A DNA stretch of 64,000 nt from Bisgaardia hudsonensis (GCF_004345785.1 NZ_SLXI01000006.1:1-64000); one strand, 5' to 3'; shown: positions 50,082 through 61,374, counted from the stretch's first letter. The notes: generated by a model not told the origin, from the sequence alone. Made by a program: numbers and translations.

Positions 50082-51146
50082 ATGGCAACATTAAAAAATG
50101 ATCGTTATATAAAAGCATTATTACGTGAACCGGTGGATATGACGCCTGTTTGGATGATGCGTCAAGCTGGTCGATATTTACCAGAGTATAAAGCAACGAG
50201 AGCAGAAGCTGGTGATTTTATGTCATTATGTCGTAATGCTGATCTTGCTTGTGAAGTTACTTTACAACCTTTACGCCGTTATGATCTTGATGCTGCAATT
50301 CTTTTTTCAGATATTTTAACTATTCCTGATGCAATGGGATTAGGCTTAAGTTTCGGTGTCGGAGAAGGTCCTAAGTTTGCTCATCCTATTGAGACTAAAA
50401 CTGCGGTTGAAAATTTACCTATTCCTGATCCTGAAGTTGAATTGCAGTATGTAATGAATGCGGTACGAACTATTCGCAGAGAGTTAAATGGTGAAGTGCC
50501 ATTAATCGGTTTTTCTGGTAGCCCATGGACGCTAGCTACTTATATGGTAGAGGGTGGAAGTAGTAAAGCTTTTACAAAAATTAAAAAAATGATGTACTCT
50601 GATCCAAAAGTATTACACCAGCTATTAGATAAGCTAGCTTACTCAGTAAGCCTATATTTAAATGCTCAAATTAAAGCAGGCGCTCAGTCTGTGATGATTT
50701 TTGATACCTGGGGAGGCGTGTTGGGACATCGTGAGTATTTGGATTTCTCGTTGCAATATATGCATAAAATTGTGGATAATTTAATTCGAGAGAATGAAGG
50801 AAACAAAGTACCTGTTACATTATTTACTAAGGGTGGTGGATTGTGGCTTGAAGCTATTGCTGATACAGGTTGTGATGCGATAGGTTTAGATTGGACAGTC
50901 AATTTAGCTGATGCGAAAGCTAGAGTGGGTCATAAAGTCGCGTTACAAGGAAATATGGATCCTTCAGTTTTATATGCACCAGCAGAAAGAATTGAGCAAG
51001 AAGTAAAACAAATATTGGCTGATTTTGGTAAAGGTTCTGGTCATGTATTTAATCTTGGTCATGGAATTCATCAAGATGTACCAGAAAATAGTCCTCATAT
51101 TTTTGTTGAAGCTATTCATCAGTATTCTCAACCTTATCATAAATAA
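50082..51146 (+). CDS. hemE: Uroporphyrinogen decarboxylase
   Basis: 354 residues, TIM-barrel enzyme removing four carboxyls from uroporphyrinogen III to give coproporphyrinogen III, the substrate of HemN (also in this window). The N-terminal signature [15 protein letters not shown] holds the catalytic Arg; [17 protein letters not shown] holds the conserved Asp; [16 protein letters not shown] and [10 protein letters not shown] follow. Length as in E. coli (354). It starts 58 bases after nudC. Confidence 0.98.
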   Translation: MATLKNDRYIKALLREPVDMTPVWMMRQAGRYLPEYKATRAEAGDFMSLCRNADLACEVTLQPLRRYDLDAAILFSDILTIPDAMGLGLSFGVGEGPKFAHPIETKTAVENLPIPDPEVELQYVMNAVRTIRRELNGEVPLIGFSGSPWTLATYMVEGGSSKAFTKIKKMMYSDPKVLHQLLDKLAYSVSLYLNAQIKAGAQSVMIFDTWGGVLGHREYLDFSLQYMHKIVDNLIRENEGNKVPVTLFTKGGGLWLEAIADTGCDAIGLDWTVNLADAKARVGHKVALQGNMDPSVLYAPAERIEQEVKQILADFGKGSGHVFNLGHGIHQDVPENSPHIFVEAIHQYSQPYHK

Positions 51147-51161
51147 GAGAGGGGAATTAAA

Positions 51162-51755
51162 ATGATAAAAAATCCAATTCATAAGCGTTTAGAAAAATTA
51201 GAAAGTTGGCAACATATTACATTTATTACTTGTTTATGTGAAAGAATGTACCCGAATTATCATTTATTTTGTCAAGTTACTAATCAGCAAGAAAACGCTA
51301 GGATTTATCATAATATCCTTAATCTTGTTTGGGAATATTTAACAGTAAAAGATGTAAAAATTAACTTTGATAATCAGTTAGAAAAATTAGAAAATATCAT
51401 TCCTGATATTAATGATTATGATTTTTATGGTATTGTTCCTGCTGTAGATGCTTGTGAGGCATTATCAGAATTGCTTCATACCATTATTGCAGGTTCTACA
51501 TTAGAACAAGCCGTTAAAGTCAGTCAACTCTCAATTCAAACTGTTGCCATATTTTTAGAAACAGAGTTGGAAAGAGAATTATCAGAGCAAGAGCTTAAAA
51601 ATTCAGATGAAATTGAACAAGAATTAGATATACAGTGGCAAATATATCGTTTGTTAAATGAATGTGAGAAAAGAGATATTTCATTAATTAGTGGTTTAAA
51701 AACTGACCTAAGAGAGCAGATGATATCTAATATAGGGATTAAAATTGACTGCTAA
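51162..51755 (+). CDS. yjaG: YjaG family protein (DUF416)
   Basis: 197 residues, soluble and helical, matching the DUF416 family. WQHITFITCLCERMYPNYHLF and the acidic VDACEALSELLHTII are conserved landmarks. It follows hemE by 15 bases and precedes the HU gene, the same position as E. coli yjaG upstream of hupA. Function unknown. Confidence 0.9.
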   Translation: MIKNPIHKRLEKLESWQHITFITCLCERMYPNYHLFCQVTNQQENARIYHNILNLVWEYLTVKDVKINFDNQLEKLENIIPDINDYDFYGIVPAVDACEALSELLHTIIAGSTLEQAVKVSQLSIQTVAIFLETELERELSEQELKNSDEIEQELDIQWQIYRLLNECEKRDISLISGLKTDLREQMISNIGIKIDC

Positions 51756-51910
51756 TATGATTTAGTTAACAATTTTTAAATATATTGCTTTGTTTTATTT
51801 GAAACTTAGATTATCCTTTAGGCACTGTGCTAACAGTCTTTAAGAGCAATAAGAATAAAAATTTATTTTATTCTATCTTATTAATTTTTTTGAATAGAAG
51901 GTACTAATTT

Positions 51911-52183
51911 ATGAACAAAACAGATTTAGTTGATGCTATTGCAAGTGCGGCAGATTTAAATAAAAAACAAGCTAAGGCCGCTTTAGAGGCAACTTTAGAG
52001 GCTATTGGTGGTAGCTTAAAAAAAGGTGAACCAGTACAATTAATAGGTTTTGGTACGTTTAAAGTAAATGAACGTAAAGCTCGTGTTGGTCGTAATCCAA
52101 AGACTGGTGCTGAAATTAAAATTGCTGCATCTAAAGTTCCTGCGTTTGTTGCTGGTAAAGCATTAAAAGATTCTTTAAAATAA
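51911..52183 (+). CDS. hupA: DNA-binding protein HU
   Basis: 90 residues. It starts [32 protein letters not shown] and has the beta-arm [38 protein letters not shown], which wraps DNA. It compacts the nucleoid and bends DNA non-specifically. The gene is placed as hupA by its location after yjaG; Pasteurellaceae may have a single HU. A strong terminator follows. Confidence 0.96.
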   Translation: MNKTDLVDAIASAADLNKKQAKAALEATLEAIGGSLKKGEPVQLIGFGTFKVNERKARVGRNPKTGAEIKIAASKVPAFVAGKALKDSLK

Positions 52184-52212
52184 TCTACAATTCCTCATTT
52201 ATGTAAAATTAT

Positions 52213-52242
52213 AATCCTATACATATGTATAGGATTTTTTTT
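52213..52242 (+). terminator. Terminator of the HU gene
   Basis: AATCCTATACAT / ATGTATAGGATT, a 12-bp perfect palindrome followed by six more T residues, 30 bases after the stop. Confidence 0.9.
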
Positions 52243-52270
52243 AGTTTACAAATACCTAAAATGTTATATA

Positions 52271-52315
52271 ATTTCGTTTCGAAACTTAAATTTACTTTTT
52301 ATTATGAAACGAAAT
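52271..52315. promoter_or_regulatory. Operator-like repeats over the deoR-family start
   Basis: ATTTCGTTTC (52271-52280) and its exact reverse complement GAAACGAAAT (52306-52315) flank the promoter and the first codons of the regulator. A GAAAC copy touches the left arm, giving GTTTCGAAAC. DeoR-family repressors bind repeated half-sites of this kind, so autoregulation is likely. Confidence 0.45.
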
Positions 52316-53071
52316 AATCAACAAAGGCGACATCTTATTATGCAACTTCTCCAAAAAGAAGGAGAAGTAACAGTCGAAGCGCTAGTTAAACATTTTAATA
52401 CATCCGAAGTGACTATTCGTAAAGATCTTAGTGCATTAGAAAGTGATGGTTTTTTATTACGCCGTTACGGTGGCGCAGTGTTAATGCCAAAAGAATTTAT
52501 TGAAGAATCAACAGATAATTATCTTTCGGAACGAAAGTTTGCGATTGCTAAAGCCGCTGCTGAACGTATTTTGGATCATAATCGAATCATTGTTGACAGT
52601 GGCAGTACCACCGCTGCATTAATTAAGCAATTAAATCATAAACAAGGTTTGGTGGTGATGACAAATTCCTTATATGTCGCCAATGAGTTACGTTCCTTAG
52701 AAAATGAACCCACGTTATTGATGACAGGGGGAACTTGGGATAGTGGATCTGAATCTTTTCAGGGAAAAATAGCTGAACAAGTATTGCGTTCTTATAATTT
52801 TGATCAATTATTTATCGGGGCTGATGGGCTAGATTTAGCACGAGGCACAACAACCTTTAATGAGTTGGTGGGGTTAAGTCAAGTAATGGCGGAAGTTTCT
52901 CGTGAAGTTATTGTTATGGTGGAATCACATAAAATTGGTCGAAAAATGCCTAATTTAGAGCTTGTTTGGCAACAAATTGATGTGTTGATTACCGATGATT
53001 TATTGTCAGAAGATATAAAAAAACTAATAGAACAACAAAATGTTGAAGTAGTTTGTGCAAACACGGATTGA
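52304..53071 (+). CDS. DeoR-family transcriptional regulator upstream of glmS
   Basis: 255 residues. The N-terminal winged helix is of the DeoR type (RRHLIMQLLQKEGEVTVEALVKHFNTSEVTIRKDLSALE, then LLRRYGGAV). The C-terminal effector domain has VDSGSTTAALIKQL, TNSLYVANEL and the DeoR C-terminal signature LFIGADGLDLARGTTTFNE, which binds a sugar phosphate. It lies 58 bases upstream of glmS on the same strand, so it may respond to glucosamine-6-phosphate or a related amino sugar; that is inferred from position only. A repeat operator overlaps its start. Confidence 0.85.
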   Translation: MKRNNQQRRHLIMQLLQKEGEVTVEALVKHFNTSEVTIRKDLSALESDGFLLRRYGGAVLMPKEFIEESTDNYLSERKFAIAKAAAERILDHNRIIVDSGSTTAALIKQLNHKQGLVVMTNSLYVANELRSLENEPTLLMTGGTWDSGSESFQGKIAEQVLRSYNFDQLFIGADGLDLARGTTTFNELVGLSQVMAEVSREVIVMVESHKIGRKMPNLELVWQQIDVLITDDLLSEDIKKLIEQQNVEVVCANTD

Positions 53072-53129
53072 CATCATTAAGATGAAAAGTGCGGTTAAAA
53101 AATAATTAGATTTTAGAAAAGGAATAATT

Positions 53130-54962
53130 ATGTGTGGAATAGTTGGGGCGGTCGCTCAGCGAGATGTTGCTGAAATATTAATTAATGGATTACATCGTTT
53201 AGAATATCGAGGATATGATTCGGCGGGGATTGCGGTTGTTAATAATAAAAAACAATTACAACGTGTACGCAGTCTTGGAAAAGTACAAGAATTAGAAAAT
53301 ACACTTGAGAAACAACCACTTTTAGGGGGAACAGGTATTGCACATACTCGTTGGGCAACCCACGGTGAACCTTCTGAAAATAATGCCCATCCTCATATTT
53401 CAGGCAATTTTGCCGTTGTTCATAATGGTATTATTGAAAATTACGAGATACTACGTCACAGATTACAAGAAAAAGGTTATATTTTTTCATCACAGACTGA
53501 TACGGAAGTGATTGCTCATCTTATTGAATGGGAAATGCGTTCTTCAGAAACATTGTTGGATGCGGTTAAAAAAGTCGTGCCACAATTAATTGGTGCCTAT
53601 GGTATGGCTGTGATTGATAGCAATGATCCAGAGCATTTGATTGCAGCACGTTCTGGCAGCCCATTAGTGATAGGATTAGGAATAGGCGAAAATTTTCTTG
53701 CCTCTGATCAACTAGCACTCTTAAGTGTAACTCATCGTTTTATTTTTTTAGAAGAGGGGGATGTTGCCGATATTTCTCGTCGTCAAATTAATATTTATAA
53801 TCGTAATGGTGAAAAAGTAGAACGTCTAGCTCATAATGCAAATATAGAAGCAGATGTCGCTGATAAAGGTCAACATCGACACTTTATGCAAAAAGAAATT
53901 TTTGAGCAACCGACCGCACTTATTAATACTATGGAAGGACGTTTGAATCACGATAGTATTATTGTTGAAAGCATTGGTAATGGTATAAATGAGATTTTAA
54001 AAAATGTTGAAAATATTCAAATTGTAGCCTGTGGCACTTCATATAATGCCGGTATGGTGGCACGTTACTGGTTTGAAAATTTAGCGGGTATTAGTTGTAA
54101 TGTAGAAATTGCTTCAGAGTTTCGTTATCGTCAATCGGTATTGCGACCAAATAGTTTATTAATTACTCTTTCTCAATCCGGCGAAACAGCGGACACTTTG
54201 GCTGCTTTACGTTTGGCAAAAGAAAAAGGATATATGTCCACTCTCGCCATTTGTAATGTGGCTGGCTCATCTTTGGTTAGAGAGTCTGATTTTGCATTTA
54301 TGACAAGAGCTGGTGTTGAAATCGGTGTCGCTTCAACAAAAGCATTTACTACACAATTGGTTACAATGCTTATGTTAGTAACCGCAATGGGAAAACTAAA
54401 TGGGCATATTTCTGTTGAAAAAGAAAAATTAATTATTAAAGCATTACAAGCTCTTCCAAAAGATATTGAAAATGCTTTAGGAATTGATGAACAAATTAAG
54501 ATTTTATCAGAAGATTTTGCCGAAAAACACCATTCACTTTTCTTAGGGCGTGGAGAATATTATCCTATCGCAATGGAAGCAGCATTAAAATTAAAAGAGA
54601 TTTCTTATATTCATGCAGAAACTTATGCAGCAGGTGAATTAAAGCATGGCCCATTAGCACTTATTGATGCCGATATGCCTGTAATTGTGATCGCACCGAC
54701 CAATGACCTACTGGAAAAATTAAAATCCAATATTGAAGAAGTCGCTGCTAGAGGGGGGCAATTATATGTCTTTACAGATAGAGATGCTAATTTTAAAGAG
54801 AGTGAAAATATTAAAGTAATTACTATGCCAGAAGTAAACAATATAACGGCACCAATTTTTTATACAATTCCAATGCAGTTATTGTCTTATCATGTCGCTT
54901 TAATCAAAGGAACAGATGTGGATCAACCTAGAAATTTGGCTAAATCGGTTACTGTCGAGTAA
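53130..54962 (+). CDS. glmS: Glucosamine-fructose-6-phosphate aminotransferase
   Basis: 610 residues. The N-terminal glutaminase begins [13 protein letters not shown], with the catalytic Cys exposed after Met removal, and contains [16 protein letters not shown] and THTRWATHG-type [18 protein letters not shown]. Two SIS isomerase domains follow: [36 protein letters not shown], and the C-terminal [19 protein letters not shown] end. It makes glucosamine-6-P from fructose-6-P and glutamine for peptidoglycan and LPS. No glmS ribozyme is present upstream, as expected for this group. Confidence 0.98.
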   Translation: MCGIVGAVAQRDVAEILINGLHRLEYRGYDSAGIAVVNNKKQLQRVRSLGKVQELENTLEKQPLLGGTGIAHTRWATHGEPSENNAHPHISGNFAVVHNGIIENYEILRHRLQEKGYIFSSQTDTEVIAHLIEWEMRSSETLLDAVKKVVPQLIGAYGMAVIDSNDPEHLIAARSGSPLVIGLGIGENFLASDQLALLSVTHRFIFLEEGDVADISRRQINIYNRNGEKVERLAHNANIEADVADKGQHRHFMQKEIFEQPTALINTMEGRLNHDSIIVESIGNGINEILKNVENIQIVACGTSYNAGMVARYWFENLAGISCNVEIASEFRYRQSVLRPNSLLITLSQSGETADTLAALRLAKEKGYMSTLAICNVAGSSLVRESDFAFMTRAGVEIGVASTKAFTTQLVTMLMLVTAMGKLNGHISVEKEKLIIKALQALPKDIENALGIDEQIKILSEDFAEKHHSLFLGRGEYYPIAMEAALKLKEISYIHAETYAAGELKHGPLALIDADMPVIVIAPTNDLLEKLKSNIEEVAARGGQLYVFTDRDANFKESENIKVITMPEVNNITAPIFYTIPMQLLSYHVALIKGTDVDQPRNLAKSVTVE

Positions 54963-54979
54963 ATTTTATTATCAATTTA

Positions 54980-55006
54980 AAGGCTAATATATCTTTAGCC
55001 TTTATC
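54980..55006 (+). terminator. Terminator of glmS
   Basis: AAAGGCTA / TAGCCTTT stem with a 9-base loop, 17 bases after the stop. The T run is short. Confidence 0.7.
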
Positions 55007-55119
55007 ATAAATGTGTTAAAAAAGCACCGCACTTTATTTCATTGTTATTTGTATTGCCTTATACTTATTTACCTTAATATTGTTGAGCTATTATTCTAAT
55101 AATAGACAAGAAGGCTTAT

Positions 55120-56199
55120 ATGGAATTATTCAAATCAGCAAAAAACTATATCCCAAAACGACCGCACTTTTTAGGAATCGTTGCCACATTAGTTTGGGGC
55201 TTATTTTGTTTATGGATTAATCAAAATTTATCAAATTGGACAAATGGGCATACCTTTGGAATGTCTTCTTTAACCTTGGCTATTTTGATTGGTATTTTAA
55301 TTGGTAATACTTTTTATTCTGGAATAGAAAAGCCGCTTAGTGCTGGTGTTGGCTTTGTAAAAGGGCAAATCTTACGTTTAGCGATAATGCTTTATGGTGT
55401 TAAATTAACGTTCATTGACGTGGCTAGTGTAGGAATGCCCGCTATTTTTAGCGATGTTCTCATTTTATCCTTTACTTTTTTACTCACTTATTGGCTTGGG
55501 ATAAAGCTGTTAAAAATGGATAAACAGATCACTATTTTAATGGGAGCGGGTGCAAGTATTTGTGGAGCAGCAGCGGTAATTGCAACTGAACCTGTTGTAA
55601 AACCTGAACCTTATAAAGTGACTATTGCTGTGGCAACGGTGGTTGTATTTGGTACCATCGCAATGCTTGTTTATCCAATGTTATACCAAATAGGGTGGTT
55701 GCAACCTTGGTTGAGTACGCAAGATTATGGGATTTATATTGGCTCAACAGTACATGAAGTGGCACAAGTGGTGGTAGCTGGGAATGCCGTTGATACCAGT
55801 GTTACTAGTACTGCAGTGATTACTAAAATGATTCGAGTGATGATGTTAGCCCCTTTTCTACTTGTTTTATCTTTTGTTTTGGTAGGGAATCAGCAATCTC
55901 AGGAAATCGCATTTAATCAAAGAGTGAAACAGCTCCAAGTGCCTTGGTTTGCTTTTATTTTTATCTTTATTGTGCTACTAAATACTTGGTTATCTTTACC
56001 AAAAAATATTTTGTCTGTCTTAGTATTTATTGATAACCTACTGCTGACTATGGCAATGTTTGCTTTAGGGTTAACCACTCATTTGAGTGCGATTAAACAG
56101 GCGGGAATTAAACCCTTAATTTTAGGGGCGATAATTTTTGTTTGGTTAGTTGTTGGTGGTGGATTAGTGAATGTAATTATTCAAAGTATATTCGGTTAA
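55120..56199 (+). CDS. yeiH: YeiH/UPF0324 family membrane protein
   Basis: 359 residues with about ten transmembrane helices. The family segments are GILIGNTFYSGIEKPLSAGVGFVKGQILRLAIMLYGVKLTF, the central LMGAGASICGAAAVIATEPVVK, and GSTVHEVAQVVVAGNAV, all conserved in UPF0324 (YeiH, often annotated as putative sulfate exporter). Substrate unproven. It is a single gene after glmS; a USS covers its 5' part (55161-55169) and another lies just upstream (55026-55034). Confidence 0.9.
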   Translation: MELFKSAKNYIPKRPHFLGIVATLVWGLFCLWINQNLSNWTNGHTFGMSSLTLAILIGILIGNTFYSGIEKPLSAGVGFVKGQILRLAIMLYGVKLTFIDVASVGMPAIFSDVLILSFTFLLTYWLGIKLLKMDKQITILMGAGASICGAAAVIATEPVVKPEPYKVTIAVATVVVFGTIAMLVYPMLYQIGWLQPWLSTQDYGIYIGSTVHEVAQVVVAGNAVDTSVTSTAVITKMIRVMMLAPFLLVLSFVLVGNQQSQEIAFNQRVKQLQVPWFAFIFIFIVLLNTWLSLPKNILSVLVFIDNLLLTMAMFALGLTTHLSAIKQAGIKPLILGAIIFVWLVVGGGLVNVIIQSIFG

Positions 56200-56203
56200 C
56201 ATA

Positions 56204-56234
56204 GAAAATTCGGCTCATATTATGTGAGCCGAAT
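56204..56234 (-). terminator. Terminator between yeiH and purT
   Basis: 10-bp perfect stem ATTCGGCTCA / TGAGCCGAAT. On the minus strand it runs into TTTTC just after the purT stop. On the plus strand no T run follows. Confidence 0.75.
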
Positions 56235-56244
56235 GTCAAATGAA

Positions 56245-57426
56245 TTATAGGGTAATCACTAATTTTTCATAAGCACGTTTTACTTTTTCCAAAGCTAATT
56301 CAGCACTTTCATCTCTTGCGAGAATAATGCCCATACGACGATGTCCATCAACTTCACCTTTACCAAACAAACGAATATTGGTATTTTCTTCACTTAATAC
56401 TTGTTCTAAATTACCAAATTGCACTTGGTTAGATTTACCTTCTACAACAATGGCTTTCGAGGCTGAAGGACTAATTAGGTTAATATTTGGAATAGGTAAA
56501 CCTAAAATTGCACGAGCGTGTAGTGCAAATTCAGATAATTCTTGTGAAATTAAGGTTACCATACCTGTATCATGTGGACGTGGAGAAACCTCGTTGAAAA
56601 TAACGTCATCGCCACAAACAAACATTTCTACTCCAAAAATACCACGACCACCAAGTGCGGTAGTAATTTTTTCAGCAATTTGTTGTGCTTTTGCTAAAGC
56701 GATATCCGACATTTTTTGTGGTTGCCAAGATTCACGATAATCGCCATCTTCTTGTCTATGCCCAATTGGTGCTAAGAATGACGTGCCACCAATATGGCGA
56801 ACAGTAAGTAAAGTAATTTCATAATCAAATTTAACAAATCCTTCGACAATAACTCTACCAGCGCCTGCTCTGCCACCTTGTTGAGCGTAATCCCAGGCTT
56901 TTTGTATATCATCTAAGGATTTTAAAATACTTTGACCGTGGCCAGATGAAGACATAATTGGTTTAACCACGCAAGGAATACCAATTTTTTCGACCGCACT
57001 TTTGAAGTCTTCAAAATTATCAACAAATTGATAGTTTGATGTTGGTAATCCCAATTCTTCAGAGGCTAAACGGCGAATCCCTTCTCTATTCATTGTTAAT
57101 TGGGTCGCTTTTGCCGTAGGAATAACATTAAAGCCCGCTTGTTCTAATTCAACTAACGTAGCGGTTGCAATGGCTTCCACTTCAGGAACAATATAGTCAG
57201 GTTTTTCTTTTTCGACTAATGCTTTCAATGTTTTTCCATCAAGCATTGAAATAGTATAAGCTCGGTGAGCAACCTGTTGAGCAGGAGCGTTTTCATAACG
57301 ATCTACTGCAATTACTTCAACCCCTAAGCGTTGTAATTCAATCACTACTTCTTTACCAAGTTCACCTGAACCAAGCATCATTACTTTTGTTGCTTTTGAT
57401 GTTAATGCTGTGCCTAATGTTGTCAT
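56245..57426 (-). CDS. purT: Formate-dependent GAR transformylase
   Basis: 393 residues, ATP-grasp enzyme that makes formylglycinamide ribonucleotide from GAR, formate and ATP in purine synthesis. The N-terminal Rossmann domain has [31 protein letters not shown]. The ATP-grasp core has [16 protein letters not shown] and [19 protein letters not shown], with metal ligands in GIFGVEMFV and [13 protein letters not shown]. It lies 27 bases after luxS and is likely co-transcribed. Two USS copies lie inside (56653-56661, 56993-57001). Confidence 0.97.
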   Translation of the reverse strand: MTTLGTALTSKATKVMMLGSGELGKEVVIELQRLGVEVIAVDRYENAPAQQVAHRAYTISMLDGKTLKALVEKEKPDYIVPEVEAIATATLVELEQAGFNVIPTAKATQLTMNREGIRRLASEELGLPTSNYQFVDNFEDFKSAVEKIGIPCVVKPIMSSSGHGQSILKSLDDIQKAWDYAQQGGRAGAGRVIVEGFVKFDYEITLLTVRHIGGTSFLAPIGHRQEDGDYRESWQPQKMSDIALAKAQQIAEKITTALGGRGIFGVEMFVCGDDVIFNEVSPRPHDTGMVTLISQELSEFALHARAILGLPIPNINLISPSASKAIVVEGKSNQVQFGNLEQVLSEENTNIRLFGKGEVDGHRRMGIILARDESAELALEKVKRAYEKLVITL

Positions 57427-57453
57427 TTACTATCCTTTTAAACTAAAAATATT

Positions 57454-57960
57454 TTATGGATTAATTAGATTTTCATCTAACAATAAATCATCATTTTTAT
57501 TTACACCAATACCACGCTCAATAACTTGTTGAGCAATAGCTTTGGCTTCTTCTAGAGAATGTTCCGTATATGTACCACATTGATATTCGTTTAACTCTGG
57601 TATCTCATCTTGAGATTTTACATTTAGAATATCTTTCATTGAAGCAAGCCACGCCGTTGCAACTTGTTGCTCGTTAGGTACACCAATTAAAGACATATAA
57701 AAACCAGTACGGCAACCCATTGGTGAAATATCAATAATTTCAATTTCTGAATTATTGAGATGATCACGCATAAATCCTGCAAATAAATGTTCTAATGTAT
57801 GGATACCTTTTGGAGGTAAATTTTCTTTATTAGGAATGGTAAAGCGTAAATCAAATACCGTAATACTATCTCCTTTAGGAGTACGCATTGTTTTGGCTAT
57901 TCTCACCGCTGGAGCATTCATTCTTGTGTGATCCACTTTAAAACTATCAAGTAATGGCAT
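57454..57960 (-). CDS. luxS: S-ribosylhomocysteine lyase (AI-2 synthase)
   Basis: 168 residues. The metal-binding HTLEH (54-58) is in [17 protein letters not shown], the third ligand and catalytic Cys region is in [11 protein letters not shown], and [15 protein letters not shown] carries the conserved active-site Cys. It splits S-ribosylhomocysteine to homocysteine and DPD, precursor of autoinducer-2, and completes methyl-cycle recycling. It is first gene of the luxS-purT unit; its upstream region holds a 9-bp direct repeat. Confidence 0.98.
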   Translation of the reverse strand: MPLLDSFKVDHTRMNAPAVRIAKTMRTPKGDSITVFDLRFTIPNKENLPPKGIHTLEHLFAGFMRDHLNNSEIEIIDISPMGCRTGFYMSLIGVPNEQQVATAWLASMKDILNVKSQDEIPELNEYQCGTYTEHSLEEAKAIAQQVIERGIGVNKNDDLLLDENLINP

Positions 57961-58085
57961 TTTATCTATCCTTATTGTAAATTTATGTAAAAGAAAATAA
58001 GTTTTCTAAGCTATTTGTCGTTTATGTGATATTGACTGCTTAATACTAACATTTTTTATAGTAGCTTTTTTTATTTATTAAACGG

Positions 58086-58115
58086 TATGATACCTAAAGG
58101 TAGTACTACGATACC
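58086..58115. promoter_or_regulatory. 9-bp direct repeat upstream of luxS
   Basis: TATGATACC (58086-58094) and TACGATACC (58107-58115) are in the same orientation with a 21-base period, two helical turns, 127-155 bases upstream of the luxS ATG. A regulator binding one face of the DNA would fit. The 340-base gap 57961-58300 otherwise holds the candidate RNA at 58201-58292. Confidence 0.3.
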
Positions 58116-58200
58116 ATCATTTTTAAATAATATAGAAATTAAAAGAGAAATTTTGTAAATTTATGTAAACTTTTTTGGGGTTTTGTGCTATCATGCCTCT

Positions 58201-58292
58201 CATAAAAAGCTGTCAAGTTGTATGTATTTGCAGTTGTTATAATAAATTTGGTTCCTTAGGTTATTTGCCACCTTTTATGGTGGCTTTTTTTT
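58201..58292 (+). ncRNA. Candidate small RNA between luxS and the HAD gene
   Basis: A strong plus-strand terminator (GCCACC-TTTTAT-GGTGGC, 58267-58284, then eight T) lies between two minus-strand genes, so it must serve a plus-strand transcript. TATCAT (58189-58194) could be its -10, giving an RNA of roughly 90 bases. A 63-codon frame crosses it but has a poor start and runs through the terminator, so an RNA is favoured. The -35 is not clear. Confidence 0.4.
58267..58292 (+). terminator. Orphan plus-strand terminator
   Basis: GCCACC / GGTGGC stem, 6-base loop, then TTTTTTTT. The minus strand has no matching U run after the stem, so the signal is directional to the plus strand, where no gene precedes it. 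Confidence 0.85.
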
Positions 58293-58300
58293 GCTTATTA

Positions 58301-58909
58301 TTATCTTGTTCTATATGTTATGAGTTTATTTATTCTTACATCAAAAACATCCATTTTAGCTTTTAATGCAGACTCTACTCCAAGATCGGCATCTTCAAAA
58401 ACAATACAATTTTTAGGGTTAAGTCCGCAGAGTTTGGCACAACGTAAAAAAGTATCTGGCGCTGGCTTATGATTTTTTACATCTTCAGCAGCAACTACGG
58501 CATTAAAATAATGGTGTAATTCAAATTTATTAAGTAGCATTTCTACGACATTACGGTGAGAGCCTGTACCTAATGCCATTGGTTTTTTATTTAAAAAGAA
58601 TTTTACTACATCAAATGCTGGTAAAAGAGTAGCATGTTTCATAATAAGTTCTATACCATATTGTTGTTTTAATTTGAGCACTTGTTCAAGTAGATCCATT
58701 GGCATATCACTTCTTTTCATCATTTCCATAGCTATGGTTCCTACTGGTGCACCGCCTAATTCATACATTATATTGCCATCTAGCGGATAACCTAATTCAA
58801 TACCGACTCTATCCCAGGCTTTCTTATGGCTAGGCATTGTATTTATAAGTGTGCCATCCATATCAAAAATTAATCCCTCATATGTTTCAAACATACTAAA
58901 ATCTAACAT
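58301..58909 (-). CDS. HAD-family sugar-phosphate phosphatase, YqaB-like
   Basis: 202 residues. HAD motif I is FDMDGTLINT near the N-terminus, motif II is LGTGSHRN, the lysine motif is VKNHKPAPDTFLRCA and motif IV is VFEDADLGVESALKA. The helical cap and overall length fit the beta-phosphoglucomutase-like/YqaB group, which dephosphorylates fructose-1-P and similar compounds. A phosphomutase activity is less likely. It is monocistronic on the minus strand. Confidence 0.85.
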   Translation of the reverse strand: MLDFSMFETYEGLIFDMDGTLINTMPSHKKAWDRVGIELGYPLDGNIMYELGGAPVGTIAMEMMKRSDMPMDLLEQVLKLKQQYGIELIMKHATLLPAFDVVKFFLNKKPMALGTGSHRNVVEMLLNKFELHHYFNAVVAAEDVKNHKPAPDTFLRCAKLCGLNPKNCIVFEDADLGVESALKAKMDVFDVRINKLITYRTR

Positions 58910-58989
58910 ATATTTTCCTTCATTTCTTAAAATATCTCGTTTTATTATTACATAATATTAAGAATATTTATTAAATAATTTTTGAAATC

Positions 58990-59018
58990 AAAAAAGCCAC
59001 TACATTTAATGTCGTGGC
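58990..59018 (-). terminator. Terminator of the malK-lamB-malM operon
   Basis: On the minus strand GCCACGACATT / AATGTAGTGGC (one mismatch) is followed by six U residues, 26 bases after the malM stop. Confidence 0.85.
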
Positions 59019-59043
59019 AAATGAAAAAGACGTTGTATTTATA

Positions 59044-59925
59044 TTATTTTGAAGAAACTTGTTTTAAAAATATTTGACGAGGTGAGGTTAATCCTAATTT
59101 TTCAGCCTCATTAACTAAATTTAATGCTTTATTTATATCGTTTGCTTTTAGAGCCTTAGCTACTGCCTGATTAAAATACTGTTCTGTATCTTTATCTACG
59201 GGGATATTTATTGCCTTATTGCTATTATTTCTTACTTCAGTATTAGCCGATTTTCCTACAACTGTTTTTTTTGGTTTAGATGTCGAAAATATGGTTGTGG
59301 GTAATCCAACAAAACGTGTTCCATCAGTATCATTCACAGAGATATTAATTTTTCCATTAAGACTATGGGTAACCTCAATATCTGCAATAGCTGGAGGTTG
59401 TTTTCCTGTTGCTTTTGCATAAGCTTTGGATGGATGAGGGAACTTTGTTTTTTGTGCTAAATCTTTGTCGGTTGTATATATCAATAAATAGATATAATCC
59501 TGTTCCGCTGTTGGTGTCAAATTTAACTCAGCTTCAAATCTGTTTCCTTTAAACCCTCGCTCTTCTTGTACTTTAAAAGCAGATGATGGATAAGTCGTTG
59601 CTACATTAAAATGACTATCTAAAACAACCGCACTTGGTACAAAAATATGTTTATCTACAACAGGGCTTTCAATAGTAATATTTAATGAACTTGTTGTGGT
59701 AGGAATTTTGTATGCAGCCACAGGGCTTGCGATTCCCGCAAAACTTTTTGTAAATTCTTGTTTTTGTTGCTCTGATAAAATGGTATTAATTGTTTGAGAA
59801 GGTTCAATATTTTCCCATTTTATTTGAGATAGGCTTGTAGAATTAATATGAATTGTCTCAGCATAACTTGTTGTTATTCCAAGCATATTCGCCAGTAAAA
59901 AAGAAGCTAAAAATATTTTTTTCAT
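59044..59925 (-). CDS. malM: Maltose operon periplasmic protein MalM
   Basis: 293 residues. A signal peptide covers residues 1-22 (hydrophobic core, then TTSYA with cleavage before E). The mature protein is mostly beta with FPHPSKAYAKATGKQPPAIADI, a recognisable MalM segment, and a C-terminal helical part (EQYFNQAVAKALKAND, NEAEKLGL). Its molecular role is unknown even in E. coli, where it is the third gene of malK-lamB-malM as here. A USS is at 59627-59635. Confidence 0.9.
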   Translation of the reverse strand: MKKIFLASFLLANMLGITTSYAETIHINSTSLSQIKWENIEPSQTINTILSEQQKQEFTKSFAGIASPVAAYKIPTTTSSLNITIESPVVDKHIFVPSAVVLDSHFNVATTYPSSAFKVQEERGFKGNRFEAELNLTPTAEQDYIYLLIYTTDKDLAQKTKFPHPSKAYAKATGKQPPAIADIEVTHSLNGKINISVNDTDGTRFVGLPTTIFSTSKPKKTVVGKSANTEVRNNSNKAINIPVDKDTEQYFNQAVAKALKANDINKALNLVNEAEKLGLTSPRQIFLKQVSSK

Positions 59926-59956
59926 ATTATCCTCAAATTAATTGGTTTATTAAGAT

Positions 59957-59976
59957 AGGGGAAGGTAACTTCCCCT
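59957..59976 (-). other. Hairpin in the lamB-malM spacer
   Basis: AGGGGAAG / CTTCCCCT stem between lamB and malM with no U run. It may stabilise the lamB message or reduce downstream malM expression. Confidence 0.4.
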
Positions 59977-60000
59977 TATATTTACTTAATATATTATGAA

Positions 60001-61320
<1,320 letters not shown>

Positions 61321-61374
61321 TCAAGTAGTTACTAATTGTGTATTTATTAAAAAATTATTGAGATAAATGGAAGA

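Noticed and set aside
52960-53130. glmS ribozyme
   Set aside because: The 58-base gap before glmS is too short and lacks the fold; the ribozyme is a Gram-positive feature.
56327-56740. Plus-strand frame of 137 codons within purT
   Set aside because: Shadow frame of purT, with no ribosome site or recognisable motif.
58175-58366. 63-codon plus-strand frame between luxS and the HAD gene
   Set aside because: The frame runs through a strong terminator and into the opposite gene, and the start has no ribosome site. An RNA is the better reading.
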